Origin: CAZEAC01 sp964510065
Lineage (GTDB): Bacteria; Bdellovibrionota_C; UBA2361; CAIXSY01
Direction of reading: 5' to 3'
Assembly: GCA_964510065.1 (NCBI GenBank)
Contig: CAZEAC010000010.1
Location: forward strand, 23,196-87,195
DNA length: 64,000 nt
Shown: one piece after another, positions 52,981-61,841 of the stretch
Layout of the letters: every line of letters begins with the position of its first letter
How positions within the stretch are numbered: position 1 is the stretch's first letter
Made by a program: the position numbers and the translations under genes
Notes under the pieces: model-generated
Seen by the model: only the letters and a program-made list of their open reading frames with translations
Databases searched by the model: none
What the model was told of the DNA's origin: nothing

Positions 52981-55318
52981 TTCGAAGTTCTCGTCCTTTC
53001 GAAAAGAGCTGCTGCTCTGGGGAATCGCCTCGCTTGTGCTATTGTACCATCTCACGCCATTTGTTTCGGTATCGATGGCAGCTGGATGGGACATCCCTTC
53101 ACATTTCTATTTAGTAACTCGAATGTTCGAGCTAATGCGCCAGGAAGCGATCCAGGGTTATGATACACTTTGGTACGGTGGCTACCCGCTCTTTCTTCTC
53201 TATTCGCCGCTCTATTATATTTTCGCCGCACTCCCGGCTTTTCTGCTTAATGATCGCGCACTACTGGAAGTAGGGTTTAGCTCGCTCAACTTCCTTCTGC
53301 CATTTTTTTTACTAGTTTCGTTACAGCTTTTCGCACGTATAAGTTTCGGGCGCGAATATGGTTGGTGTGCGCTTTCATTCGGTATTCTTATGCTTTGTCT
53401 TCCGGGGCGCTTCGCTCACAGTGCCTTAGGCTTAAACGCGCAGTTCCAAATTGGATTTCTCCCTAACTTCTTTGCGTTGCCATTTTTCGTGTTGTTTCTT
53501 GCGATGATCATCAGATGTCGTCAATCTGACTCATTAAAATTCGCAGTATGCGGCGTGCTCCTTTTAACTTTGATTATTCTCAGCCACCAGCTAACCGCGC
53601 TCTTCGCGTTTTTTGCTTTGGCCATGGCGCTGTTGCTATGTAGGGGAGGCTACAGAATCCGCTGCGTTGGTATTGGCACCTCTTCTCTTTTGTTGTCGAG
53701 CTGGTGGTGGCTTCCCTCACTCGGTGCTCTCAATGTAGGATCGGGACAAATTGAAGCCTCTGCTGTCGACTTTGCTGATCCGCTTCTGATCCTCTTTCCA
53801 AACTTGTTTGACAGTAACGTAATCGCACAGTGCCTAACATATTTGAGAAGGTCATGGGCCGAAATGGAGCCAGTCAGCGCAGCGACGTGGTTCGGACTTC
53901 TAAAGTCAGTTCCGCTGAGTGGGTTTTTATTACTGCTTTTTGGGGGCGTTGGCATTGTAGCACATCTGCGGCGAGGAGATTGGCTCCTTCCCACGATACT
54001 TGTCGCTGGAACGATCGTATTGCCTCGATATTTTCTGGCACAGCTACTTGATCTTCCAATTCACTATTATCGTTTTACTCAGCACCTTTTTATTGTCAAC
54101 CTGCTTCTTGCCAGTTACGGATTTGGTCTAGTCGTTAATTCAGCCTCCTCCGCAGTAGCTCGAAATGTAAGCGCAACTCTCATGAGTGTCGCGCTCGTAT
54201 TGGGGCCATTGGTGCAATGTGACTTAAAAGTCAGCGCTCCGTTTCGGGATTCAAGATCTACGCGGTTTTATCCTAGCCTCGCGCAGTATCGTTATAGCAA
54301 TGAAGCGATGAAGATGGCCGCGCACGTGGCATCGCTCAAGCCGCGTGGGAGAGTGCTCGATGAAAGCCCAGCAAGCAACTGGCTGCGCCTTGGCACGCCC
54401 CATTATTTCTCGAGTGTCTTGCCGCTGAAATATGGAGTCGCAGTGGCAAATGGGTTGTTAGTGGAATCGTCTCCGCTTGCACGTTTGATAAATCCGATAA
54501 TGTACGCCGCGAGCGAGCACCTACGTTGGGGAGATCAGACTTTATGGAAGGAAGCGAAATTTAGAGCTGACACTTTTTCAAATCAGCTTAAGAGGCTCAG
54601 ACTGTTCAGTGTGCAGTTCATCATTGCCACTTCACGCCGACTTAAAGCTAGACTCAAACGTTCGTCCGAAGTTAACAAGCGAGCTCGGTTTGGACCATTT
54701 GTGCTTTATGAGCTTGTGGATACTACAAAACAGAGCTGTCGGGCACGTATGCCTTATCTCTTTGTTAATAAAGGGATGTCATTTCGGAAGATGAATGAAC
54801 TTTGGATCCGAAACTCAGCACTTTTTTGTTCGCCTATTGCTTGGTACCAGGGCAATTTTGAGGATATCGCCGTTGAATCGAAGGTGCAGTTCGCCGGATT
54901 GATTCTTGGATGGAATAGACGAGTTCCGTTTTCCGAAGTCGACTTTGCTAAGTGGACTGGCCGCGCAAAAAAAGTGCTTGTACTCGATGGCTATCCCGAT
55001 CACGTCGTACCCTTAGATAAGAATATCCAGTTCCTCCCGCAATTTGGCGAAGACGCCGACCTAAAGGAACTGGCAACGATTCTTGCGGAAGCTCCAAAGC
55101 TTGATTCTGAGATATTGGCGATTCCCGTCAGTGAACCAATGCCGCGTGTTATAACTGTTTATGGCTCGGGCCCAAGAATCGTTCAAATAGCCAATGTCCC
55201 AGGTTGGCGACAAGATGACGTAACGCGACCTTTATACACGCTGACTCCCGGATTCATATATCTTCCGTCCGGAGCGGTAACCACAATTCGTTACGATCCT
55301 TGGGGAAACCTTTGGTGA
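52898..55318 (+). CDS. Giant polytopic membrane protein, paralog 2 (PTPS-related/GT-C-like)
   Basis: An 806-residue relative of the preceding protein. SMAAGWDIPSHFYLVTR and YGGYPLFLLYSPLYYIF mark the family, and TPGFIYLPSG near the end matches TPGFFSFFG of paralog 1. ATG 52898 has GGAG seven bases upstream; ATG 52958 has GGGAG and would remove an extra N-terminal helix, matching the other paralogs better. The stop is nine bases from the end of the convergent paralog 3. Confidence 0.7.
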   Translation: MAAHPFLLLLRVFLAFSGAGMTLYVFASSKFSSFRKELLLWGIASLVLLYHLTPFVSVSMAAGWDIPSHFYLVTRMFELMRQEAIQGYDTLWYGGYPLFLLYSPLYYIFAALPAFLLNDRALLEVGFSSLNFLLPFFLLVSLQLFARISFGREYGWCALSFGILMLCLPGRFAHSALGLNAQFQIGFLPNFFALPFFVLFLAMIIRCRQSDSLKFAVCGVLLLTLIILSHQLTALFAFFALAMALLLCRGGYRIRCVGIGTSSLLLSSWWWLPSLGALNVGSGQIEASAVDFADPLLILFPNLFDSNVIAQCLTYLRRSWAEMEPVSAATWFGLLKSVPLSGFLLLLFGGVGIVAHLRRGDWLLPTILVAGTIVLPRYFLAQLLDLPIHYYRFTQHLFIVNLLLASYGFGLVVNSASSAVARNVSATLMSVALVLGPLVQCDLKVSAPFRDSRSTRFYPSLAQYRYSNEAMKMAAHVASLKPRGRVLDESPASNWLRLGTPHYFSSVLPLKYGVAVANGLLVESSPLARLINPIMYAASEHLRWGDQTLWKEAKFRADTFSNQLKRLRLFSVQFIIATSRRLKARLKRSSEVNKRARFGPFVLYELVDTTKQSCRARMPYLFVNKGMSFRKMNELWIRNSALFCSPIAWYQGNFEDIAVESKVQFAGLILGWNRRVPFSEVDFAKWTGRAKKVLVLDGYPDHVVPLDKNIQFLPQFGEDADLKELATILAEAPKLDSEILAIPVSEPMPRVITVYGSGPRIVQIANVPGWRQDDVTRPLYTLTPGFIYLPSGAVTTIRYDPWGNLW

Positions 55319-55327
55319 GTAAGCGAA

Positions 55328-57742
55328 CTACTGATAATTCAGGCGTTCGTTTTCGGTACCAAAGAAGCACCCGAAATATGGAGTGGTAAGAAAGAAATTG
55401 TGCCCAACTCCGCGAAGAAGCAACCGAGGAGCGAAGCTGTAGCTTAAGCATACTGTTTGCGAGCTTTGAAAGCTGATTTTTGAATTAAATGTTGGCGCGA
55501 GCTGAAGCGCTTTTGGGGTGGTAATTTTATTCTGCGCGAGGGCAGACTTCAAACGCTCGAGGCTCGTGGCAGTCCCGAAATCACCTATGTAGTCGACTCC
55601 TTCCTGTACCGAAACAGGCGCTTGGCTTGAAAGAATCGCCAGCACTTCCTTGTTCTGGCCGCGCCAGTACTTCACGGCTCTATCAAGACGCTCGCTGGGA
55701 ACATTTGCGCTTACAATTACGCCGCGAAGTCTTGAGATTTCACTTGCTTTAAGCTTCTCTGGGCCCTTTACAGAGTAAAATACTGGCGAGTCAAAAAGCT
55801 CAGGAGCGAGCAGCCACTGCTCAGTAAACGCGCGAAATGTTGGTCCACCTTCATCGATGAAAAGAAAAGGTTTGAAATCTGACTCAAAGATCTTCGGTAG
55901 CTTTGGTGTGAGCTTGAAGAGCGAAAACTTGCCAAAGGTGCCTGCGTTTTCCAAAGGTATTCCAATTGACTGAAGCTTTTGACTAAGTTCCGCGTTCGAT
56001 ACCACAAAATAATCAGCGCCGAAAAGTTCAAGCTGACGTACCAGTAAAAGATCTTTTTGGTCGGCGCGGACCTGTTGCAGGGAAAGAGTAGTGCGGTTTT
56101 GTATCGCGTGGCTTGGAATAGTACTTAAGATCTGATCGATGAAATAACCGGTTGGAGAGTCCCTTACGCCCATGCCGTTTAGCACTTCGATTGCTTGGGC
56201 CTCGTAATTTTTCTCCGGTGAATTCGACAGCATTCCCGCGAAAAAATGAAGAGTGCCGACAGTATCCATGTCTTCGCTGGCGCTCTCTTCGACGACGCGA
56301 GTTCCTGCCGGTTTGCTTCGAAGATAATCGACGAGCTTCATTGCCGAAGGGTAATCGGGATACTGCTCGAGAAAGAAATGATGTGAGGCTCTCGCTGACT
56401 GCTCAAGGTTCGCCGGTCGATGTGGATCGTAACTGATATAAAGTGAATAGGCAGTGCTTGTAAGTAGCAAAAGCGAGATTAGAAAGCGGGGTAACTTCCT
56501 TTTTGAAAGCTGCACGAGGGCCGCCGCGACTAGAAGAAGTTGCAGAGCAAGAAGTGGCTGCACGTAATAGGCATAATGCCAAGGAACTTCCGGAATGGTA
56601 ACGCCGAACTTACGACTCAGAAAAAAAATTGGAACGAGAAATGGTAGGAAAAGCTCAGCGCGCCCTTGCTTGAGGATAATTATTAATCCGCCAATCGTTC
56701 CAATCAGCAAGAGCGCGCCATAAAATGGTACTCCAGATAGCTTATCTGAAATTTGAATAACAGCTGACTTTGCGCGTTCCGAAGCGCTGCCTTGAGTGTC
56801 GAGCGTAATCGATGTCAACCCTTTTATATTCTCAAAGTTTTTTTGCTGGAGATCGGGAAAGAATGAGAGAACAGTATCGCTGACGGAGCCGGTTGCCGCA
56901 GGAGTAACTTCCGAGGCGTAGGGCAGGTGCGTAAGAAGCGGAAGCCACGCCAGCACGGAGAGTAGTGTCGCGAGCGACAAGATTAAAAACGTTGGTGCGA
57001 AGCGCGCTCTTGGTCCAACAAGCCACCACAAAAGTAATGCGAAGAGCGCAAAGATCGCGTGCTCAATACCGATACAAAGAAGAGTCGCGAGAGTCGCTCC
57101 GGCTAAAAGTGCGGCTAGAAAAGATAGCGTCTTACGAGTCCGCTCAAGAAGCCCAATAAAAAGTACAACGAATGGTAAGGCAAGGTAGCTCGTAAAATGC
57201 CCGGCTTGAAGCAGTTCTGAGATCCCGAGAGAATTTCTTTGAAGTGGCGCGAGAGAGGTCAGTCCGAGTGAAGCGAGTAAAATCGCGTACGAACCGGCGC
57301 GAGCGCCGAAAAATGAAGCTGCGCTCCAGCCCACGCTGCAAAGAAGCAGGAGCGGAATAAGAAAAACGACGGCATTGAAGCACAGCTCGGGCGAGAGCGC
57401 ACCGAAGCCTATGTAATAAAGACCAGCGGGAAGTAGATACGGGAAAATCGAAGTCAGCGAAAACTCCGGGTAGCCAGCGAACCAGCCGATATTGTAATCA
57501 CTGAGCTGAGCCTGCTGCAGATACAATAGTGCACGCTTAAAGAGATAAAAATGTCCGGCCATGTCCTGACCAGCGAGTACTTTCGATTGAAGAATGCCTA
57601 TGAGTTGATAGGCGACTCCCGCGAGTGCTGCGATCCACGCGAGAAAATCATAGGCCGAAGCCTTAATGACAATTGGAGTAGTGGGCGACTTCGTAGCGAC
57701 TGATCGATACGTTTGGGGAGAAGGTTGGTTTATAAGCGACAT
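55328..57742 (-). CDS. Giant polytopic membrane protein, paralog 3 (PTPS-related/GT-C-like)
   Basis: An 804-residue member of the same family as paralogs 1 and 2. VLAGQDMAGHFYLFKR and GWFAGYPEFSLTSIFPYLLPAG align with their first-loop motif, here with Gln before Asp. About ten helices are followed by a C-terminal exported half ending TTPYFGCFFG. The ATG at 57742 lies two bases after the stop of the Tat-exported phosphatase-like gene, so it is the last gene of the minus-strand operon. Confidence 0.72.
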   Translation of the reverse strand: MSLINQPSPQTYRSVATKSPTTPIVIKASAYDFLAWIAALAGVAYQLIGILQSKVLAGQDMAGHFYLFKRALLYLQQAQLSDYNIGWFAGYPEFSLTSIFPYLLPAGLYYIGFGALSPELCFNAVVFLIPLLLLCSVGWSAASFFGARAGSYAILLASLGLTSLAPLQRNSLGISELLQAGHFTSYLALPFVVLFIGLLERTRKTLSFLAALLAGATLATLLCIGIEHAIFALFALLLWWLVGPRARFAPTFLILSLATLLSVLAWLPLLTHLPYASEVTPAATGSVSDTVLSFFPDLQQKNFENIKGLTSITLDTQGSASERAKSAVIQISDKLSGVPFYGALLLIGTIGGLIIILKQGRAELFLPFLVPIFFLSRKFGVTIPEVPWHYAYYVQPLLALQLLLVAAALVQLSKRKLPRFLISLLLLTSTAYSLYISYDPHRPANLEQSARASHHFFLEQYPDYPSAMKLVDYLRSKPAGTRVVEESASEDMDTVGTLHFFAGMLSNSPEKNYEAQAIEVLNGMGVRDSPTGYFIDQILSTIPSHAIQNRTTLSLQQVRADQKDLLLVRQLELFGADYFVVSNAELSQKLQSIGIPLENAGTFGKFSLFKLTPKLPKIFESDFKPFLFIDEGGPTFRAFTEQWLLAPELFDSPVFYSVKGPEKLKASEISRLRGVIVSANVPSERLDRAVKYWRGQNKEVLAILSSQAPVSVQEGVDYIGDFGTATSLERLKSALAQNKITTPKALQLAPTFNSKISFQSSQTVCLSYSFAPRLLLRGVGHNFFLTTPYFGCFFGTENERLNYQ

Positions 57743-57744
57743 CT

Positions 57745-59781
57745 TTATGCAAAAATTGATCGGCCTTCCATCTCCTGAGGAGCGGAGAGGCCAAATGCTT
57801 CAAGAATCGTCGGTGCCATGTCCCAAATCGCTGGTTGCGTGGCGCTCCACTGCTTATTCGAGAGTAACACCCCGGGGACAAAGTTTGCGTCAATACAGTG
57901 ATCCGCGGCCCAGGGATCGGTACGATCGCCGACAATGTCTTTAGGAAATTTGCCAAGAACTGCCTCGTCTGAAATGCGGTAGCCAGGCGCGTAGCCGACT
58001 AGAATATCGGGGGCAAGTGGCACGAAAGGTCCGGAGTAAATCTGTAGCGAATCATATGCCGCGTGTATTACCTGATTGCCATTTAACGGGTCGACGACTT
58101 GGGGCAGCTTTGCCAGTATCTCCGCCTTAACTGCTGAAGCCTGATTCGGGTCAAGTGAGCCATGTGTTTCTCGACCATTGAGATTCAAATAGATGCCGTT
58201 AATGCCGAGGGCATAGGCTTTTGACTTTTCCCAGTCGACGTAATTGAAAAAGTCTCCCTCGTCTTTCCGATTTTGCTCACGCAGCACAGTGTAGCCATTT
58301 TCAACCAACCAGGTGCTAAGATGAAATTCGCGGCGAAACGGAAGGAATCCGTGGTCGGAGAGCACGAGGAACAGGGAGTTCTCATCAACTTTGGTGAGCG
58401 CAAGGCGAAGCGCGCTGTCCATCTTACGGTAGAAATAGCGCACTGCATCTTTAAGCTCGGCACTTGCGTCGGCTTTATAGAGCGGATGGGTCGGATCCAT
58501 AAGCCGCCACAACATGTGGCTGTTCTGATCGATGCTTGAAAAATAGAAGAAATAGAAGCCTTCTTTGAACTTGTCGTAGGTATATTCGAAGTTTCTGAGG
58601 CTCTCTTCGATGACAAGTTTGGCTTGTGAAAAATACTCTTCGTCGCTTAAGACCCCATGACTTAAAGCTTTGGTGTCGGCGGGCAATCCTTGAGTATAGA
58701 AGCGGCCGACCGCCTCGGAGACCTCACGAGAATAAGACGATGGGCTGCAAATAGGCATCGTTGGCTCCATCGGATCGATATTAATCGGGGAGCAGTAAAT
58801 CTTAATGTAGGGGTGCACATCTTTAACGTAAAAACGCACCATGCCGCCGACGGTCGCAAACATTGGCACGAACGAGAAAGATAGCGGGGTCCACTCAGAC
58901 CACTCGCCCTTTTTGAGCACGATATCGTGGGATTGAATCCTAATGCGCACTATCTGCTCAACTGGATCACGCTGAATGGTAAGATCGACTTTCGAGACTT
59001 CGCCGTCTTCGCGGAAGGAGTTCTTGGGGCCAGAGAGCGCAGTCTTCGCACTGTGATTAAGTGGGAAGATGCGCACTACGTTACCGCTACTGAATTTTTC
59101 AGAGCCCGCCACGGGTAGCTCGCTGAAGTAAGTAAAAGTTCCGTAGCCACCGAGCAGATCGGGAGTGCCCATACCGCTTACCGCTTTTGTGCTCTCGGTT
59201 GTTGTCGGGAAATTAGCGGGGATTTGAAAAAGTGTCGAATCAACGCTGTGCTCTTCGAGGACTCGATAGAATGCTGGTCCCTTGCGCATTGAGTCGATAC
59301 CACCACTACTAAGTGGAATCTTCCACTTTCCTACATCAAGCGTTCTTCCGGCTTCATGGCTCTTGGAAGTAGAGAGGTAGGGGGTAAAGGTTTTAGGATC
59401 GCGATGTATGAAGTCGTAAATGCCGTTGCCGCCGGGATTGGTGCCAGTGAGAAAGCTTGACCACGCAACTGGACTTTGCGCGGGCATCGTGGTGCGAAGT
59501 TTGCCAAAGCTGCCTCGCGAGAGGAACTGTTTAAAAGTCGGAAGCTGGCCCTCCTCCATGAAGCGGTTAAGAAGTGTTGGATCGAGTCCATCCATGCCCA
59601 AGACGATTACTTTCTTTGCGATCTTATTGTTTCTTAGATACGGAGCAGGAAAGCGCGAAAGTAACGGAGAAAGCGTAGGCGAAAGCACAGCGCCACTCAT
59701 GCAGGCGCCTGAGCCTTTCAAAAAATCGCGTCGCGAAATGCGCCGCGAGAAGTGCTGAGGTATCCCACGTTTCGTGCTCAT
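57745..59781 (-). CDS. Tat-exported alkaline-phosphatase-superfamily phosphodiesterase-like protein
   Basis: A 678-residue exported protein. The N-terminus SRRISRRDFLKGSGACMSG is a twin-arginine signal. The catalytic core shows VLGMDGLDPTLL (metal Asp), the nucleophile region TTMPAQSPVAWSSFLTG, LVLSDHGFLPFRREFH and a C-terminal AADHCIDANFVPG (metal His). This is the type I phosphodiesterase/nucleotide pyrophosphatase fold of the alkaline-phosphatase superfamily, acting on the outer side of the membrane. A membrane-bound relative lies at 61842-63953. Confidence 0.85.
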   Translation of the reverse strand: MSTKRGIPQHFSRRISRRDFLKGSGACMSGAVLSPTLSPLLSRFPAPYLRNNKIAKKVIVLGMDGLDPTLLNRFMEEGQLPTFKQFLSRGSFGKLRTTMPAQSPVAWSSFLTGTNPGGNGIYDFIHRDPKTFTPYLSTSKSHEAGRTLDVGKWKIPLSSGGIDSMRKGPAFYRVLEEHSVDSTLFQIPANFPTTTESTKAVSGMGTPDLLGGYGTFTYFSELPVAGSEKFSSGNVVRIFPLNHSAKTALSGPKNSFREDGEVSKVDLTIQRDPVEQIVRIRIQSHDIVLKKGEWSEWTPLSFSFVPMFATVGGMVRFYVKDVHPYIKIYCSPINIDPMEPTMPICSPSSYSREVSEAVGRFYTQGLPADTKALSHGVLSDEEYFSQAKLVIEESLRNFEYTYDKFKEGFYFFYFSSIDQNSHMLWRLMDPTHPLYKADASAELKDAVRYFYRKMDSALRLALTKVDENSLFLVLSDHGFLPFRREFHLSTWLVENGYTVLREQNRKDEGDFFNYVDWEKSKAYALGINGIYLNLNGRETHGSLDPNQASAVKAEILAKLPQVVDPLNGNQVIHAAYDSLQIYSGPFVPLAPDILVGYAPGYRISDEAVLGKFPKDIVGDRTDPWAADHCIDANFVPGVLLSNKQWSATQPAIWDMAPTILEAFGLSAPQEMEGRSIFA

Positions 59782-59787
59782 GGCAGC

Positions 59788-60636
59788 CTACTTAATACGC
59801 CCTTCGACAAAGAACACCTCGAAGACCTTGTCATGAATGACAGGCCCATGGCCAAAGTAGCCATCTTCACCGAAACATTCGCCATGGTCAGAGGTGACCA
59901 TAATGTAGGTGTTTCGAGGCACCTTCTCGTAAAGCTTCTCAAAAAGATTATCTAGGTACTCGACATTCTTCCGCTGCTTCTCTTTAAGCGCAAGCATGGT
60001 ATCCATATCAAAGAACTCCGATTGAGTCTCTTTGAGCGCCGGGCCGTCCGATCCCTGCACGACCAAATCGTCCATATGCTTGAAAACACCGTGCATTCCA
60101 TGAATGCGTGGGAGTTTTGGAGGGGCTTCTCCGGGTAACGTATAGGGATAATGTGTTTCGCCGATATTGAGCAGGTAGAACGATGGCTGGGATCCATCAA
60201 ACAAGAGCTGGTCGACTATCGCGTTGAAATCGTTGTGCGAGTCCATTAGCTGATAGCGATCAAAATGATTGTTAATAATCGTAGTTTGATTCAAGACCGG
60301 CATAGAAACAAGCGCATTGGTGCGATAACCATGATCGCGCAGAAACGCAGGTAGCGAGAGTCGCGGCACGAACCCTTTAAATGAGATATCGGGAATGTCG
60401 AGTCTATGACCCCAGTTAATAAAATCCTTCTTATAGACTTCAGAAGCAAAAACGCCTTTAGGGCTCTCATGCGGGCTCGCTCCCATCAGATATACGGCGT
60501 GCGACGGAAGTGTCCAGCTCGCATATGAGTGGCGGCGGTGCACTTCGCCCAGGCGACGGATGTTCGGAGTTTTTGCCGCCATAAAGCTGTCATAACGGCA
60601 AGAATCAAAAACAATAAAGAGGAGGTTGTTCTTCAT
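59788..60636 (-). CDS. Sulfatase-fold protein without formylglycine motif
   Basis: A 282-residue protein of the alkaline-phosphatase superfamily, sulfatase-like branch. IVFDSCRYDSF gives metal Asp residues, SYASWTLPSHAVYLMG carries the likely Ser/Thr nucleophile, and TSDHGECFGEDG the metal Asp-His. The C/S-x-P-x-R site needed for formylglycine is absent, so it is more likely a phosphotransferase or phosphohydrolase. It lacks a signal peptide and membrane helix, unlike its neighbours, so its location is puzzling. Seven bases or fewer separate it from the phosphatase-like gene. Confidence 0.8.
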   Translation of the reverse strand: MKNNLLFIVFDSCRYDSFMAAKTPNIRRLGEVHRRHSYASWTLPSHAVYLMGASPHESPKGVFASEVYKKDFINWGHRLDIPDISFKGFVPRLSLPAFLRDHGYRTNALVSMPVLNQTTIINNHFDRYQLMDSHNDFNAIVDQLLFDGSQPSFYLLNIGETHYPYTLPGEAPPKLPRIHGMHGVFKHMDDLVVQGSDGPALKETQSEFFDMDTMLALKEKQRKNVEYLDNLFEKLYEKVPRNTYIMVTSDHGECFGEDGYFGHGPVIHDKVFEVFFVEGRIK

Positions 60637-60651
60637 AATTATACTCTTATG

Positions 60652-61485
60652 TTAAATCTCGACATGGAAAATTCTGCTCGCAACGATACCCGCCAGGATT
60701 GAAATCCCCGCGAATACCACGATCCAGTGCATGCGCATTCCGAAAAGGGTTACTTTGGCTTCGGGATAACGAAGCGTAAGTTCACGGACAGGGCCTGAGC
60801 GCGAATCTAGTCGGAGTGAGCTCGGATACAGAAGCCGCATCCACCAGCTACTGTAGGACCCGGTCTCTATTACTCCGGGATTCTTACCAACCGCGATATT
60901 TTCCTTAAGACTCACACCCTTTGAAGGAATCTCAATTTGGATAGGATGGATTCCGTCAGATTTAGGATTAATACGCCAGGCAACTTCGGCGCTTTGTGGG
61001 ATCCTGACCGGCGGAGTTATTTCAATTCCCTCGTCATGCGAAATTTTTGCGTCATTAATGAGCGCGGGATCGCTAAAGCGCACGACCAGCACCGTTGACT
61101 CGCCAATCTTAAGCGGCCGCGATCCGTAGCGCAGCTCGAGTTGCGCGAGAATCACGATGCAGGGGATCATTAGAATTAAGATGGGAGGGATTGCGACCAT
61201 AAAATAGACGAAGCCGAAACCGAACATTTTCCCCTGCGCTTTGAGCGAGGTTCGAAGGTCGTGGCGAAATAGCACCGCTTCAAGAAGGCTCGCATGGATA
61301 GAAGTCTTCGTGCGTTTTATAAGCCGTTGAAACGAAACGCGGCCATAAATTAGCAGGAATATAATTCCGCTCACTATCGAGATCGCCACCAATCCTGAAG
61401 TGGTAATTTCTTGGTCAAAGGGCAGCAGCAGAAAATCGACAAACGCCTGGCCCGCCCTGCTTAAGAGGTCAACGACGCTATTCAA
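60652..61485 (-). CDS. Membrane protein with three to four helices and a beta-rich periplasmic domain
   Basis: A 277-residue protein. A first helix (about 30-48) is followed by a basic cytoplasmic segment (KRTKTSIHASLLEAVLFRHD), one or two helices (about 90-112), a beta-rich, Ig-like external domain (about 115-240) and a last helix. I do not recognise the family; the order helix-basic loop-helix faintly recalls YidC/DUF106 proteins, which is a guess. It overlaps the upstream small gene by eight bases and is followed after 15 bases by the sulfatase-like gene. Confidence 0.55.
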   Translation of the reverse strand: MNSVVDLLSRAGQAFVDFLLLPFDQEITTSGLVAISIVSGIIFLLIYGRVSFQRLIKRTKTSIHASLLEAVLFRHDLRTSLKAQGKMFGFGFVYFMVAIPPILILMIPCIVILAQLELRYGSRPLKIGESTVLVVRFSDPALINDAKISHDEGIEITPPVRIPQSAEVAWRINPKSDGIHPIQIEIPSKGVSLKENIAVGKNPGVIETGSYSSWWMRLLYPSSLRLDSRSGPVRELTLRYPEAKVTLFGMRMHWIVVFAGISILAGIVASRIFHVEI

Positions 61486-61693
61486 GATATCCGAGCCCTT
61501 TTAACTTATTCGAGATATCCTCGACATCTTTGGCGCTGACCTCCTTTGAGGCGGTCTTGGCGAGGACTTTATCTGACTCACCGCTTAAGGCTTTTTCCGC
61601 AAATTCATCGATGCTGCAACCAAGAATTTGAGCGGCAACACGCACCTTTTCTAATACGGCGTCACTGATCTTAAGTTTATTCGATCCGAACAT
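61478..61693 (-). CDS. Small helical protein of the envelope operon
   Basis: A 71-residue soluble protein, helical and charged (AVLEKVRVAAQILGCSIDEFAEKAL, then KEVSAKDVEDISNKLKGLGYLE). The helical segment around SIDEFAEKAL and the Gly-Tyr-Leu-Glu end are notable, and the latter resembles a terminus also seen in small proteins encoded next to sulfatase-type genes. It overlaps the membrane protein gene by eight bases and may regulate or dock that protein. Confidence 0.6.
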   Translation of the reverse strand: MFGSNKLKISDAVLEKVRVAAQILGCSIDEFAEKALSGESDKVLAKTASKEVSAKDVEDISNKLKGLGYLE

Positions 61694-61841
61694 ATTTTTC
61701 CTTAATAATTTCAGCCTATTGGGAAATCGGTCCGGTTACTAGAGTATACCCTGACAGAAGCCAAGGTCAACATTAGGGGGCGTCGATGTTAAGCGTGCTT
61801 AATTGTAGGGTACTCGCTGCCCTCAAATTGTAAAAGGTGCC

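Noticed and set aside
59788..60636. Annotation as true sulfatase
   Set aside because: The C/S-x-P-x-R formylglycine site is missing.
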